A stretch of 64,000 bases of DNA from the NCBI GenBank assembly GCA_030836185.1, contig JAURQH010000051.1, positions 1 through 64,000 on the forward strand, given 5' to 3'. The position numbers were made by a program, and so were the translations under genes. The notes beneath the pieces are model-generated. The model searched no databases, had not been told where the DNA came from, and was given only the letters and a program-made list of their open reading frames with translations. Below, one piece after another: positions 38,528-49,118 of this stretch (position 1 is the first letter of the stretch; each line of letters begins with the position of its first letter). Source of the stretch: Planctomycetota bacterium (lineage in GTDB: Bacteria > Planctomycetota > Planctomycetia > Planctomycetales > Planctomycetaceae).

Positions 38528-39382
38528 TTAAGACTCCACTTCCGTCACGCCAGAAACCATTCGAAAGGGAGCGAGCAAGTTGGCCTTCATGGAGATTCTT
38601 TGACCGGTTGGACGCACAAAGATGGCGGTCGCATCATCGTTCGTCAAATTCGTTGCGGGGAGATCCGAAAGTCGCGAGGTCAGAACGTCCAGAGAGTTCT
38701 CAGCCGCTTGTTCTTCATTCAGAATATCTAACAAACCCTGCGTGTTGATCAGTTTATCGAATGCATCAACCGATTCTGAAAACGCATCGGTGTAGCAGAG
38801 CAGCATGTCTCCCGGCGTGAAGCGAACTTGTAATGTCTGAAACACCACATCTTCGGTGATGCCAAGAGGTAATGCCGGCTCCAGTTTCTCGCTCGAATCA
38901 CCATCTTCCCCAAAGAGAGTCCAACGCTGAGTGTCAGCACGATAGAGCAGCGGGCGAGGGTGACCGGCGAGAGAGACTGTTAAGGTTTGTCGGGGAGAAA
39001 AGTAAGTCGCCACAACGGCTGTCGCAAAGCCTCCATTTTCGGTAATCGCACTGAATTCTTTATTGATGCCTTCCATCAGATTGGACTGCTGAATGACATT
39101 GACGTTTTCACGCATGATGGCGCGTAGCTTGTCTGCCGTCCCCGCAACCCGATGCCCATGGCCGGTCACATCGGCCAGCAGAAAACGAGAGATTCGCCCC
39201 GACGCGCACGCGGTGAAGTAATAAACATCACCGCCGGGCTGCCCCGGATCATACGGCCGGCTGTAAATTTGTCCTTCCAGGCCCGTCATGGTGATTGTCT
39301 TATCTACGGCACTATTCCCACCCCAAAGCTCCATACACTCCATACGATGGGGAGAGGTCGAAGGAGTTTCCAAGTTGCTCAT
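38528..39382 (-). CDS. PP2C/SpoIIE-type serine phosphatase
   Basis: A 284-residue protein with the PPM phosphatase core. GGDVYYFTACASGRISRFLL is followed by ADVTGHGHRVAGTADKLRAI, whose Asp-Gly residues bind metal. FSPRQTLTVSLAGHPRPLLY and DMLLCYTDAFSESVDAFDKL follow. There is no sensor, receiver or membrane domain, so it is a stand-alone regulator phosphatase. SpoIIE-type enzymes act on anti-sigma-factor antagonists, but no such partner is adjacent. The final aspartate motif (TNDDATAIFVR) is present. Confidence 0.85.
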   Translation of the reverse strand: MSNLETPSTSPHRMECMELWGGNSAVDKTITMTGLEGQIYSRPYDPGQPGGDVYYFTACASGRISRFLLADVTGHGHRVAGTADKLRAIMRENVNVIQQSNLMEGINKEFSAITENGGFATAVVATYFSPRQTLTVSLAGHPRPLLYRADTQRWTLFGEDGDSSEKLEPALPLGITEDVVFQTLQVRFTPGDMLLCYTDAFSESVDAFDKLINTQGLLDILNEEQAAENSLDVLTSRLSDLPATNLTNDDATAIFVRPTGQRISMKANLLAPFRMVSGVTEVES

Positions 39383-39616
39383 GCTTTACTTCCAGTTCCG
39401 ACAAACAACGTCATTGGTTCTTCTATCATAGGCCCCCGGTCCACTGAAAGAAACTGGTTAAAACCTGAGACACACTTTCTCAAAACCAGCTTATTTCCAG
39501 TGAGTGGCCGAATTTTCTTTTGCACTGAGCACGCACCAATTATAGTCATATTTGGTAAACCTGCGGGGATATCACCCACTCGGATCACGCTTGGCTCTCT
39601 GGCGAATGCTTTATCT

Positions 39617-42316
39617 ATGCGACGAATCAAATCATCCAGCATGGCTGTCTGTTTAATAGCCATCAGTTTCTGCGTTTTCTCACATGGGTCTGTGGGACAC
39701 TCTGCTCAAAACGACGAGAAAAACGCAACGGCTGAGTTAGTCCGCGACGCTCGTGGATTGCTCGTCTTGTACACTTTCCGACAATCGCAAGAGAACACGA
39801 TTCCCGATGTCTCGGGTGTCGAGCCAAAAGTCGATTTGGTCATCGAGAATGGAAAAAACGCTACCATTCAGAATGGCGTTCTGAAAATCAACGGCAGCGT
39901 TTCCATTCATTCTCAAAACAATGCTTCCGCTCTGACAAAAGCGATTTCACAAACAAATGAAGTCACCGTAGAAGCCTGGATTCAATCCGAGAATCTCGCT
40001 CAGGCAGGCCCTGCACGAATTGTGACCATTTCCAAAAATCCCAACGAACGGAATTTGACGTTAGGGCAGGAGGGAGATCACTTCGATGTCCGCTTGCGAA
40101 CCACTCGCACCAGCACCAATGGCCTTCCTTCATTAAGTTCTGCCAAAAAAACAGTCGAGAAGAAACTGCAACATGTCGTCTATACGCGTGACCGATTCGG
40201 GACCGCCAAACTATTGATCGATGGTCGTCTTGTTGAAGAGAAAAAAGTTCCCGGTGATCTGAGAAACTGGAATGGAAGTTATCAACTTGGGTTGGCCAAC
40301 GAACATGGAGGCGACCGCGTCTGGAAAGGCAGCCTCCATCTGGTCGCGATGTTCAATCGCAGCCTGAGTTTTGAAAACGTCCAACAACATTATCGAGCTG
40401 GACCCGATGCCGAAACGAAATTGATGGTCGAGAAAAAAGCCGACCCTAATGCGATTCTGTTTGAAACAAAAATCGCCCGGCTTCTTTCCAACCACTGCCT
40501 GGAATGTCACGATCCGGCGACTCGCGAAGGTGGCCTTGATCTCTCCCAAAAAGCAACCGCGTTTGCCGAAAGCGATAGTGGGAAATCATTGATTCCGGGA
40601 GACCTCAGCAAAAGCGATTTATGGCAGTACATCGAGTCGGACGAAATGCCTAAAAACCGTCCACCTCTCTCGAAGGACGAGAAACAAGCGTTCCAAGAGT
40701 GGATTACTGGCGGAGCCTCCTGGACGTTTGCAACCATTGACCCGGCTCTTTATCAGCACCAATCCGATGGTGTCCGTACGTTTGTGCGACGTTTGACCGT
40801 CAATGAATTCATTGAAACCGTTCGTGTTATTTTTGATGTCGATATCAGTTCAGACGCGAAAGAACTCTTGCCGCCTGATTTGCGGGCTGATGGTTTCAAT
40901 AACACAGGCTATAATCTGACAGTCGACTTGGGACATATTGATGCCTTCGCTCAACTTTCTCAAATTGTGATCGAACGTCTCGATATCAAAAGTTTTGCTC
41001 AACGATTTGAAAAAGGCCGCACGCTGACCGACGACAATATGCGCAAGCTCGTCCAGAATATGGGACGCTGGGTCTTACGTGGCCCTCTCGATGGTGACGA
41101 AATCGCCCTCTATCGTGGCATCTCAACCACCGTGGCATCCGCCGGAGGAGACTTCGACGAAGCGGTCGGGTTTATTCTGCAAGCCATGATTCAGTCTCCT
41201 CGTTTTGTTTACATCATGGAGCGAGAACATAGTTCTACAGAAAGCCGATATATTACGGGCTATGAACTCGCGAACCGATTGAGTTATATCATCTGGGGCG
41301 GCCCCCCCGACAAAGCATTACTCGATGCCACGGAACGCTATGAGCTACAAGAGCCAGCCAAGCTGCGGGAACAGGTGACTCGAATGCTGAATGACCCCCG
41401 CGCTCGCGAACATTCTCAGCAATTCATTGTTCAATGGTTGAATCTGAATCGGCTCGACAATCTCTCGCCCGATCCAAAAATGTTCCCCGATTGGAACCCA
41501 CAGTTAGCTCAGGATATGAAACGTGAATCAGTCCAATTTTTTGAAGAGGTCATCTGGAAGCAGAAGCGGCCTCTCGCGGATTTGCTCAAGGCTCAAGTCA
41601 CGTTTCTATCCCCCGAACTGGCCCAACATTACGGCCTTCCCCCTCATCAAGGCGAATCATTCGCCCGTTACGATTTGCAATCCGTTTCCTCTCGCGGAGG
41701 CCTATTAACACACGGCAGCGTTTTGACAATTGGAGGAGACGAAGCTTCAATGGTCACCCGAGGACTCTTCGTGTTACATGATCTCTTGCGCGGAACCGTC
41801 AAAGATCCACCACCTTGTGTCGATACGAATCCTGTCCCCACAAAACCTGGCTTGACCAATCGTGGTGTCGCCGAAATGCGATTAAAAAACGTCGCCTGTG
41901 GTGGATGTCACGCCCGCTTTGAGCCGCTTTCCTTCGGACTGGAAAAGTTTGATGGTCTCGGCAGTTATCATGAAAAGGATCATTTCGACAATCCGCTCCG
42001 GGAAGATGGCCAAATCCTGATTCCCGGAACCGCAAAAACGATCACTTACGAAACGTCCGCAGAATTAATGAACCTGCTCGCCAACAGCGCACGGGTCCAA
42101 GAATCACTCACCTGGAAAGTGACCCAATTTTGCCTCGGGCGACCGCTCATGGCACAAGATGCCCAACAAATCCAGAAAATACACCAGCAAACTCAAAAGA
42201 ACGGCGGCACCTGGCAAACCCTGATCACTGCCATTGTCACCAGCGACCTTGTGTTAAAATCCCCCGCAGTCCCGGTCTCAAACACTCCGCTCTCAAACAT
42301 CGAGGAGAAACAATGA
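39617..42316 (+). CDS. LamG plus planctomycete cytochrome-c (DUF1587/1592/1588/1585) protein
   Basis: An exported 899-residue protein. The leader (SMAVCLIAISFCVFSHG) is followed by a concanavalin-like domain, roughly residues 45-260 (VTVEAWIQSENLAQ, YQLGLANEHGGDRVWKGSL). Next comes a haem-type motif CLECHDPATREGG near 295, DUF1587 (RRLTVNEFIETVRVIFDVD), DUF1595/1592, DUF1588 with TRGLFVLHDLLRGTVKDPPP and CGGCHARFEPLSFGLE as a second CxxCH, and DUF1585 at the end. Such proteins accompany DUF1552 proteins; the next gene is one, overlapping by four bases. They may oxidise or bind polysaccharides outside the cytoplasm, but this is unproven. A methionine at 39641 is an alternative start. Confidence 0.9.
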   Translation: MRRIKSSSMAVCLIAISFCVFSHGSVGHSAQNDEKNATAELVRDARGLLVLYTFRQSQENTIPDVSGVEPKVDLVIENGKNATIQNGVLKINGSVSIHSQNNASALTKAISQTNEVTVEAWIQSENLAQAGPARIVTISKNPNERNLTLGQEGDHFDVRLRTTRTSTNGLPSLSSAKKTVEKKLQHVVYTRDRFGTAKLLIDGRLVEEKKVPGDLRNWNGSYQLGLANEHGGDRVWKGSLHLVAMFNRSLSFENVQQHYRAGPDAETKLMVEKKADPNAILFETKIARLLSNHCLECHDPATREGGLDLSQKATAFAESDSGKSLIPGDLSKSDLWQYIESDEMPKNRPPLSKDEKQAFQEWITGGASWTFATIDPALYQHQSDGVRTFVRRLTVNEFIETVRVIFDVDISSDAKELLPPDLRADGFNNTGYNLTVDLGHIDAFAQLSQIVIERLDIKSFAQRFEKGRTLTDDNMRKLVQNMGRWVLRGPLDGDEIALYRGISTTVASAGGDFDEAVGFILQAMIQSPRFVYIMEREHSSTESRYITGYELANRLSYIIWGGPPDKALLDATERYELQEPAKLREQVTRMLNDPRAREHSQQFIVQWLNLNRLDNLSPDPKMFPDWNPQLAQDMKRESVQFFEEVIWKQKRPLADLLKAQVTFLSPELAQHYGLPPHQGESFARYDLQSVSSRGGLLTHGSVLTIGGDEASMVTRGLFVLHDLLRGTVKDPPPCVDTNPVPTKPGLTNRGVAEMRLKNVACGGCHARFEPLSFGLEKFDGLGSYHEKDHFDNPLREDGQILIPGTAKTITYETSAELMNLLANSARVQESLTWKVTQFCLGRPLMAQDAQQIQKIHQQTQKNGGTWQTLITAIVTSDLVLKSPAVPVSNTPLSNIEEKQ

Positions 42317-43737
42317 CACAACCAAAAATCAGCCGGCGAACGGCGCTCAAAGGACTGGGCGGAATCACCGTCGGTTTGCCGCTGCTGGAAGAGATGATGC
42401 TCACGCGCGGCTGGGGCGCTCCGGTTGCAGAAGTACCAACACGCGCGTTCAATGTCTTCTTCGGACTTGGGATTCCCGCCCCACTCCAGGAAGAGGGATA
42501 TGACGGCGTCCTCGAACCACTCAAACCTCTCAAAGAAAAGCTGCTGATCATGCGACACGTCGATCAAGTTCGATGTGATGCGAAAGGAATCAATGCCCAC
42601 TTCGACGGTTCATCCGGCGCGTTCACGGCAACACCTCCTAACGGAGAGGCCAAGGCAGGGGGCGCATCGATTGATCAATTAATTCGCCGATCCGCTTATC
42701 CCAAGGGACTGCCGAATGGCATGGTTTCCACGCTCGTTGCCGGGACATTCTTTCGTCGTAGTCGCGTGAGTCGATATGTCCACAGTTATAACCCCGACGG
42801 TAGCGTGGCGGCGACCATGCAGGAAAAGCCTCGCGACTTATTCGACCGTGTGTTTGGAACTTTGGGGTCAGCCGGGGAAGGGGATCTACGGAAAGAACGA
42901 CTCAAACGGAGTGTCTTGGATACCGTCGTCGATCAATACAAATTCTACGCGGGACAACGATCTCCTTTGGGAGCCTCTTCTCGTGCACGCATCGCCACTC
43001 ACCTCGAACGGATTCGTGAGTTTGAGCAACGTGCTTACGAGATGAAAGAGAAGCACCCACAAGCACCACAAATTCCCAACCGCTCACAACTCGCTCATGG
43101 CGGGCATGCCGATCCGGGCGGTGAAGGGATTGATATGCCCCTCAAAGACCTGACTGACGAGTGGCGATTGATGGCCGACCTTTATGCACTGGCGATTCAG
43201 ATTGATCGTGTGCGGTTTGGTTCGATCACATTTCTTGCGGCCGGTGAACGTCTCCGAATTACCGGTGACTACGACTATAACGGCAAGAAAGTTTTCACCT
43301 TCGATGATGAAAAACAACTTGGCAAATCAGGATCGGGAGGTTGTTCTCACGAATGGTGGCATCGGTTCAACGAGAAGAAGTCGAACGAGCAACTTCGCGC
43401 ACACGCCCATATGAAGATGCAAGAAGTCGCCTATTTCCTGAGCCGACTTGATGGTACCGACGCGCAAGAAGCCAACGGCCAAAGTATTCTCGAAAACTCT
43501 CTGATCACCGTCTCGACCGAATCAGGAGACGGCCGACACTCAGACTCCAAGCGAGAGCTTTCGGGCATTTTCCACGCTATTACCGGCGCTAACAACCGTT
43601 TCAAAACGAACCAGATTCTGGACCTCAAAGCAGAAGGAGTCGACGTTTACAATACCATGCTCTCTGGTTTCGGTGTCCAGGAACGACTGGGGCCACAAGA
43701 TCGGGAACATCGGGCTGTCGAGAAAATCCGCGCGTGA
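42313..43737 (+). CDS. DUF1552 domain-containing protein, Tat-exported
   Basis: A 474-residue protein. The twin-arginine leader SRRTALKGLGGITVGLPLLE is at the start and DUF1552 follows, with VFFGLGIPAPLQEEGYDG, HVDQVRCDAKGINAHFDGSS and a conserved late ITVSTESGDGRHSDSKRELS. The start overlaps the previous stop as ATGA with GAGGAG upstream, so the two are translated together. The family is confined mainly to planctomycetes, Verrucomicrobia and some myxobacteria; its biochemical role is unknown. Confidence 0.92.
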   Translation: MTQPKISRRTALKGLGGITVGLPLLEEMMLTRGWGAPVAEVPTRAFNVFFGLGIPAPLQEEGYDGVLEPLKPLKEKLLIMRHVDQVRCDAKGINAHFDGSSGAFTATPPNGEAKAGGASIDQLIRRSAYPKGLPNGMVSTLVAGTFFRRSRVSRYVHSYNPDGSVAATMQEKPRDLFDRVFGTLGSAGEGDLRKERLKRSVLDTVVDQYKFYAGQRSPLGASSRARIATHLERIREFEQRAYEMKEKHPQAPQIPNRSQLAHGGHADPGGEGIDMPLKDLTDEWRLMADLYALAIQIDRVRFGSITFLAAGERLRITGDYDYNGKKVFTFDDEKQLGKSGSGGCSHEWWHRFNEKKSNEQLRAHAHMKMQEVAYFLSRLDGTDAQEANGQSILENSLITVSTESGDGRHSDSKRELSGIFHAITGANNRFKTNQILDLKAEGVDVYNTMLSGFGVQERLGPQDREHRAVEKIRA

Positions 43738-43925
43738 CATACACAGAGGGGATCTCTTCGAGAATATGTTTCAAAATTGTAAATCCAGGTGTGGCTGGTG
43801 GACGGAGCGTAGCGAAGCCCCCAGACAACATTGCTACGGGGGTTGAGCCGCCGGTCATTCCCAGAGGCACACATTCAAGTCCTGAAGCAACTCATACCCG
43901 TAGTAATGCAAAAAGGGAGAACGCC

Positions 43926-45236
43926 ATGACCAATGAAAAACGACGAACGTTCCTTAAATCGGCGGGGGCAACCTCTTTGGCGGTTGGTCTCAGCGGGACT
44001 CTCGCCTCTGCACAAGACAACAATCGTCTCGTCGTGGGCATCATCGGCACCGGCGGCATGGGGACCAATCACACACGCACTTTGGCGGATCGCAAAGACA
44101 TCGAAGTTGCCTGGGTTTGTGATGTGGACTCGAAACGATTGGCGAATGCCGCCAAAGAAGTCGAATCGCGCAGCGGTCATGCTCCGCAACAAACGTCCGA
44201 CCTGCGAAAAGTGCTCGATGATCGACAAGTTCAAGCGGTCTGGATTGCCACTCCCGACCACTGGCACGCCCCGGCAGCGATTCTGGCTCTCGATGCGGGT
44301 AAGCATGTCTATGTCGAAAAACCGTGCAGCCATAATATCCGTGAAGGACGGCTGATGGCCGATACCGTTGAACGCACGAACAAAGTATTACAGGTTGGCA
44401 CTCAAAGTCGCAGTGCGCCCTTCCTGAAGGAAGCCTTCAAACGACTTCACGCCGGTGAGATCGGAGAAGTTCTCGTCGCCAAAGCATGGAACAGTCAACG
44501 TCGAGGCTCCATCGGAAAATCGCAACCGGGCACTCCTCCCACAAATCTCGATTACGACCAATGGATCGGTCCGGCTCCGATGGTTCCTTATCGTTCCAAC
44601 ATGCTGCCCGGCATTTGGCGCTGGTGGTACGACTTTGGTTGTGGTGACATCGGCAACGACGGCGTACACGATATCGATGTCGCTCTCTGGGGACTCAATG
44701 TTGACACTCATCCCTCAGCCGTCACCTGCATGGGAGGGAAATATTTCTTCGACGATGACCAACAATTTCCCGACACTCAATACGCCATCTGTGAGTATCC
44801 GGTGTCCGGTTCTCCCCAAGGGCGTAAAAAACAACTGATTTTCGAGCAACGTGACTGGTCACCCTACCGACAGGAAGAGCATGAAAACGGAGCCGCTTTT
44901 TATGGCACGGAAGGGATGCTGATTGTGGGGCACACTCAAGGTTGGCGAATGTACGGTCCTCGCAATAAACTCATTGCCAAGATGGACGGACGCCCGACAC
45001 TCGACGATCACTACGATGATTTTTTGTTAGCCATTAAAAACGGCAAGACTCCCGCCGCCAACATCGAGGTCGGTCATCGAGCCGCGACCATCGTCCATCT
45101 TGCCAACATCGCCGCCCGCACCGGCCAATTGTTGCAATACGACCCGCAGAACGAGCAAATCACGAACAGCGAGGAAGCCAATCACTTGACTCAGCGCGAC
45201 TACCGCGAAGGTCATTGGGCCGTACCACGAAGCTGA
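43926..45236 (+). CDS. Tat-exported Gfo/Idh/MocA family oxidoreductase
   Basis: A 436-residue protein with leader KRRTFLKSAGATSLAVGLSG (twin-arginine), then the Rossmann motif VVGIIGTGGMGTNHTRTLAD near residue 37 and the family motif HVYVEKPCSHNIREGR near 130. A C-terminal domain with WWYDFGCGDIGNDGVHDIDV follows. Exported members bind NAD(P) tightly and are thought to oxidise or rearrange sugars in the periplasm. The ATG at 43926 follows GGGAGA at five bases; the longer frame from 43734 is not needed. Confidence 0.9.
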   Translation: MTNEKRRTFLKSAGATSLAVGLSGTLASAQDNNRLVVGIIGTGGMGTNHTRTLADRKDIEVAWVCDVDSKRLANAAKEVESRSGHAPQQTSDLRKVLDDRQVQAVWIATPDHWHAPAAILALDAGKHVYVEKPCSHNIREGRLMADTVERTNKVLQVGTQSRSAPFLKEAFKRLHAGEIGEVLVAKAWNSQRRGSIGKSQPGTPPTNLDYDQWIGPAPMVPYRSNMLPGIWRWWYDFGCGDIGNDGVHDIDVALWGLNVDTHPSAVTCMGGKYFFDDDQQFPDTQYAICEYPVSGSPQGRKKQLIFEQRDWSPYRQEEHENGAAFYGTEGMLIVGHTQGWRMYGPRNKLIAKMDGRPTLDDHYDDFLLAIKNGKTPAANIEVGHRAATIVHLANIAARTGQLLQYDPQNEQITNSEEANHLTQRDYREGHWAVPRS

Positions 45237-45381
45237 TTATGGGCTGACCCTGAGATTTCACTGAACAATAGTGGACATCGTAAAAAAGTGGATGGATTCG
45301 TGTGAGATTCCAACGCACAATACGCCTGATGACCTATGCCCCACAAAACAGGTCATCAACTCAGGTACAAAGAAACTCACG

Positions 45382-48300
45382 ATGTCCGACCGCTCCACGA
45401 ACGACGAAAACCAACAGCAAAAATTGATGAGTCCCGGATTTCTGGGATTACTGGCAACCCAGTTTCTCGCTTCGTTCAACGACAATATGTTTCGCTGGCT
45501 GGCCGTTCCGTTTGCAAAACTTGTCATCGACGACGAAGATGCGCTCTCGTTGGGGCTGGTTTGCTTTACAGTGCCTTTTCTTTTGTTGATGGCTCACGCC
45601 GGTTATCTTGCCGACAAATTTTCCAAACGAAAAGTGATCGTCGCCTGTAAAGCCGCCGAGATTGTCTTGATGTCGCTCGGCGTCATCGCCATGGCGATGG
45701 GGAATGTGACGTTTCTGTTCATCGTCGTTGCCTTGATGGGGGCGCAGTCGGCACTGTTCAGCCCGGCGAAATTCGGTGCCATCCCCGAACTCGTTTCACC
45801 GAACAAAATCACCTCAGCCAACGGCGTCATGGCTCTCACTTCGGTCGTGGCCTGTGCGATGGGATTCATCGCCGGCAATTATCTGTTTGGATTTACCGTG
45901 GATACCAAACTTGGTATCGCAGGCGGTATCACACCACAATACGCGGCCATGGCCTTGATCGGAGTCGCCGTTGTCGGTTGGATCACAAGTTTGTTTGTCA
46001 CCTTCAATCCGGCAGCCGACCCGGACCAACCCTTTCCCTGGAACGCCTTCAAAGACACCGTTCGCGACCTGAAACATCTGGGACAAAACCGTCCATTACT
46101 CCGCACTGCACTCGGCATTTCCTTCTTCTGGTTTCTCGCTTCACTCGCACAAATGACCATCGACCCACTCGTCCTCGAACAACTCCACCTGACTCAGCAG
46201 GATGTCGGCATCTATCTGGGTGTGCTCGTTGTCGGATTGGGATTAGGATCAGTCCTCTCTGGACTTTGGTCGGGAGGAAAAGTCGAGCTTGGGATCGTGC
46301 CGATTGGCGCTACGATCATCACAATCGGTGCCGCTGCGTTGGCAATTGTGGGTAGCGTTGTGGAACAGTACGCGACGATCTCGATGGCCGGGAAGTACAG
46401 TGCATTCGCTGCGTTGTTTACATTGGGCGTGGGGGCAGGGCTTTTCAATGTGCCGCTGGAAGCGTTCATGCAACATCGCAGTGAACGGGAGACACGCGGA
46501 CGGATTCTCGCCGCTAAAAACTTCATCTCATTTTCCATGATGCTGGTCTCGGCGTTTCTCTTCTGGTTACTCAAAGGGCAGTTGAACATGCCCGCCGGAA
46601 ACATTTTCATGGTGGTGGCATTCGCAACGATTCCCGTGATCATGTATGCCTCGTGGTTACTCCCACAAGCCACCATTCGGGCCATCGTCTGGTTACTCAC
46701 TCACACAATTTATCGTGTTCGAGTCGTGGGACGGGAAAATCTCCCCGAGCATGGGGGCGCACTTTTGGTCGCAAATCATGTTTCATGGTTGGACGGAGTT
46801 CTGCTAGTATTAGCCTCCTCGCGAAACATTCGTATGATTGCCTGGGCTGATTACGTACAAACGGGGTTCATTGGTTGGCTGGCTCGAATTTTTGGAGTCA
46901 TACCAATCAAGTCGACAGACGGGCCGAAGTCGGTCATCAAGTCCCTCAAAGCGGCCCGAGAAGCGATTGAAAACGGAGAACTGGTTTGTATTTTCGCCGA
47001 AGGAGAAATTACCCGAACGGGTGGATTACAACCCTTTCAACGTGGCATGATGCAAATCATCAAAGGAACCGGAGCCCCCGTCATTCCGATCTATTTGGAC
47101 GGCCTTTGGGGATCAGTTTTCAGTTATTCGGGAGGCAAATTTTTCTGGAAGCGGCCTCAACGTTGGCCGTACCCAGTGTCGATTAACTTTGGAGAAGAGA
47201 TACATCATCCAAACGATGTGCATGAAGTCCGACAAGCCGTGCAACATCTGGGAGTAGACGCCATGGAACAACGGAAACCCGATATGCTAATCCCGCCGAG
47301 AGTCTTTTTACGCAAATGCAAACAAAACGGTGGTCGTGAAAAAGTCGCCGACTCGGCAGGAACTTCACTGACCAGCAAAAAGTTAATGCTCGCGTCGCTG
47401 GTCTTGCGATCTGTCCTGAGGAGGACAACATTCGGGGCAGGGGAGGAGAAGATCGGAATCCTGCTGCCACCGTCTGTCGGTGGAGTTCTCGCGAATACGG
47501 CCGTCGCCTTGGATGGTCGTGTCGCGGTCAACCTGAACTACACCATGTCAGATGATGTGGTCTCATATTGTGTCAAAGAAGCCGGCATCAAACATGTCCT
47601 CACCAGCAAACGGTTCCTCGAAAAGAAACCGACCAAACTCGAAGGGGCCGAGTTCGTTTATCTTGAAGACATCAAAGAACAGGCCGGATTGGGCGACAAG
47701 CTCAAAGCGGCACTAATGACATTCGCAATGCCGGTCCGTCTTGTCGAACGAATTCTCGGCTTACATAAGAAGAAACCAGAGGATCTGTTTTCGATCATCT
47801 TCACTTCCGGTTCCACGGGTGAGCCTAAGGGGGTCATGCTGTCTTACTCGAACGTCATGTCGAACGTGCAAGCGGTCGAACAGATGTTCCACTTCACCAA
47901 AGACGATGTCTTTCTCGGCACATTGCCGTTCTTTCATTCCTTTGGCTTCACCGGAACACTCTGGCTGGTACTGTGTCTCGACCCCAAAGGGGTTTACCAC
48001 TTCAATCCACTCGATTGCCGGACAATCGGCAAGTTGTCTGAGAAACACAACGTCACCATCACGATGGCGACACCGACGTTTTTGCGAAGTTATCTCAAAC
48101 GCTGCACTCCCGAGCAATTCCACAAACTGGACACCGTCGTCGTGGGAGCCGAAAAGTTACCACAAGATCTCGCAGAAGCCTTCGAAAAGAAGTTTGGAGT
48201 CTTTCCGACCGAAGGTTATGGAACGACCGAACTCTCACCCGTCGCCGCCGTCAATGTGCCTCCCAATCGATCGGGTAAAACCGAACAAACCGCTTGCCGA

Positions 48301-48906
48301 CCGGGAACCGTCGGACGACCATTGCCGGGCGTTTCGACAAAAGTCATTCATCCCGATACAGGAGACGAATTGGGAATCAACGAAGAGGGATTGTTGTGGA
48401 TCAGTGGCCCGAATGTGATGTCTGGTTATTTGAATCAAACAGAAAAGACGAACGAAGTCTTGGTGGATGGCTGGTACAACACCGGAGATATTGCCCGAAT
48501 TGATGAAGAAGGATTTGTCGAAATCACCGGACGACAGAGTCGGTTCTCGAAAATTGGTGGCGAGATGGTCCCCCATGTTCGTATCGAAAACACTCTCGCC
48601 AAAATCATTGATGATAATGATCCCGTTGATGGCGAAGACGATAACCCGCTTCCTCGCGTGGCGGTCTCAGCCGTCCCGGATGAAAAAAAAGGAGAACGTA
48701 TTATTGTTCTGCACCTGCCCATCAAAATACCCATCGATCAGCTCCTTCAAAAGCTGACTGATTCCGGCTTACCTAACATCTGGATCCCCGGTCGAGATTC
48801 CTTCCTGGAGGTCGAAGAAATCCCTCTTTTGGGGACAGGGAAGCTGGATCTGAAGGCCGTCAAAGACAAGGTCATGCAACATTTTTCCGGGAGCCCGTCG
48901 GCGTGA
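45382..48906 (+). CDS. Fused MFS transporter, PlsC acyltransferase and acyl-ACP/CoA ligase (Aas-like)
   Basis: An 1174-residue three-part membrane protein. Residues 1-430 form an MFS transporter (NDNMFRWLAVPFAKLVI, then about twelve hydrophobic segments). Residues about 440-650 are a PlsC-type acyltransferase with NHVSWLDG (the HX4D motif) and FAEGEITRTGGLQPFQRG. Residues 690-1174 are an AMP-forming ligase with IIFTSGSTGEPKGVMLSYSN and GYGTTELSPV. It matches the LplT-Aas functions of lysophospholipid uptake and re-acylation. A GTG at 45271 is an alternative start but adds unlike sequence. Confidence 0.9.
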   Translation: MSDRSTNDENQQQKLMSPGFLGLLATQFLASFNDNMFRWLAVPFAKLVIDDEDALSLGLVCFTVPFLLLMAHAGYLADKFSKRKVIVACKAAEIVLMSLGVIAMAMGNVTFLFIVVALMGAQSALFSPAKFGAIPELVSPNKITSANGVMALTSVVACAMGFIAGNYLFGFTVDTKLGIAGGITPQYAAMALIGVAVVGWITSLFVTFNPAADPDQPFPWNAFKDTVRDLKHLGQNRPLLRTALGISFFWFLASLAQMTIDPLVLEQLHLTQQDVGIYLGVLVVGLGLGSVLSGLWSGGKVELGIVPIGATIITIGAAALAIVGSVVEQYATISMAGKYSAFAALFTLGVGAGLFNVPLEAFMQHRSERETRGRILAAKNFISFSMMLVSAFLFWLLKGQLNMPAGNIFMVVAFATIPVIMYASWLLPQATIRAIVWLLTHTIYRVRVVGRENLPEHGGALLVANHVSWLDGVLLVLASSRNIRMIAWADYVQTGFIGWLARIFGVIPIKSTDGPKSVIKSLKAAREAIENGELVCIFAEGEITRTGGLQPFQRGMMQIIKGTGAPVIPIYLDGLWGSVFSYSGGKFFWKRPQRWPYPVSINFGEEIHHPNDVHEVRQAVQHLGVDAMEQRKPDMLIPPRVFLRKCKQNGGREKVADSAGTSLTSKKLMLASLVLRSVLRRTTFGAGEEKIGILLPPSVGGVLANTAVALDGRVAVNLNYTMSDDVVSYCVKEAGIKHVLTSKRFLEKKPTKLEGAEFVYLEDIKEQAGLGDKLKAALMTFAMPVRLVERILGLHKKKPEDLFSIIFTSGSTGEPKGVMLSYSNVMSNVQAVEQMFHFTKDDVFLGTLPFFHSFGFTGTLWLVLCLDPKGVYHFNPLDCRTIGKLSEKHNVTITMATPTFLRSYLKRCTPEQFHKLDTVVVGAEKLPQDLAEAFEKKFGVFPTEGYGTTELSPVAAVNVPPNRSGKTEQTACRPGTVGRPLPGVSTKVIHPDTGDELGINEEGLLWISGPNVMSGYLNQTEKTNEVLVDGWYNTGDIARIDEEGFVEITGRQSRFSKIGGEMVPHVRIENTLAKIIDDNDPVDGEDDNPLPRVAVSAVPDEKKGERIIVLHLPIKIPIDQLLQKLTDSGLPNIWIPGRDSFLEVEEIPLLGTGKLDLKAVKDKVMQHFSGSPSA

Positions 48907-49118
48907 TTCGAGAAGGAGATGCGATTGGAAGTTCAGGAACTCTTGGCAAACTTGACACCCAACGCTTACAGTGGTACCAATAAGCGTATTGGAACTGGAA
49001 AATTGGTTGAAACCGGTAAATTCGGTAAAGAATCTGGCCATCCGGTTCCGATGAGAAGTCAGAAGTAAGACGAACCTGCTTGAGGATCTGATGGTCTATT
49101 GAGCAGAGACGACCCAAA

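Noticed and set aside
39152..39616. 155-codon extension of the DUF1592 protein
   Set aside because: It runs antisense through the phosphatase gene; a signal peptide starts at 39617 or 39641.
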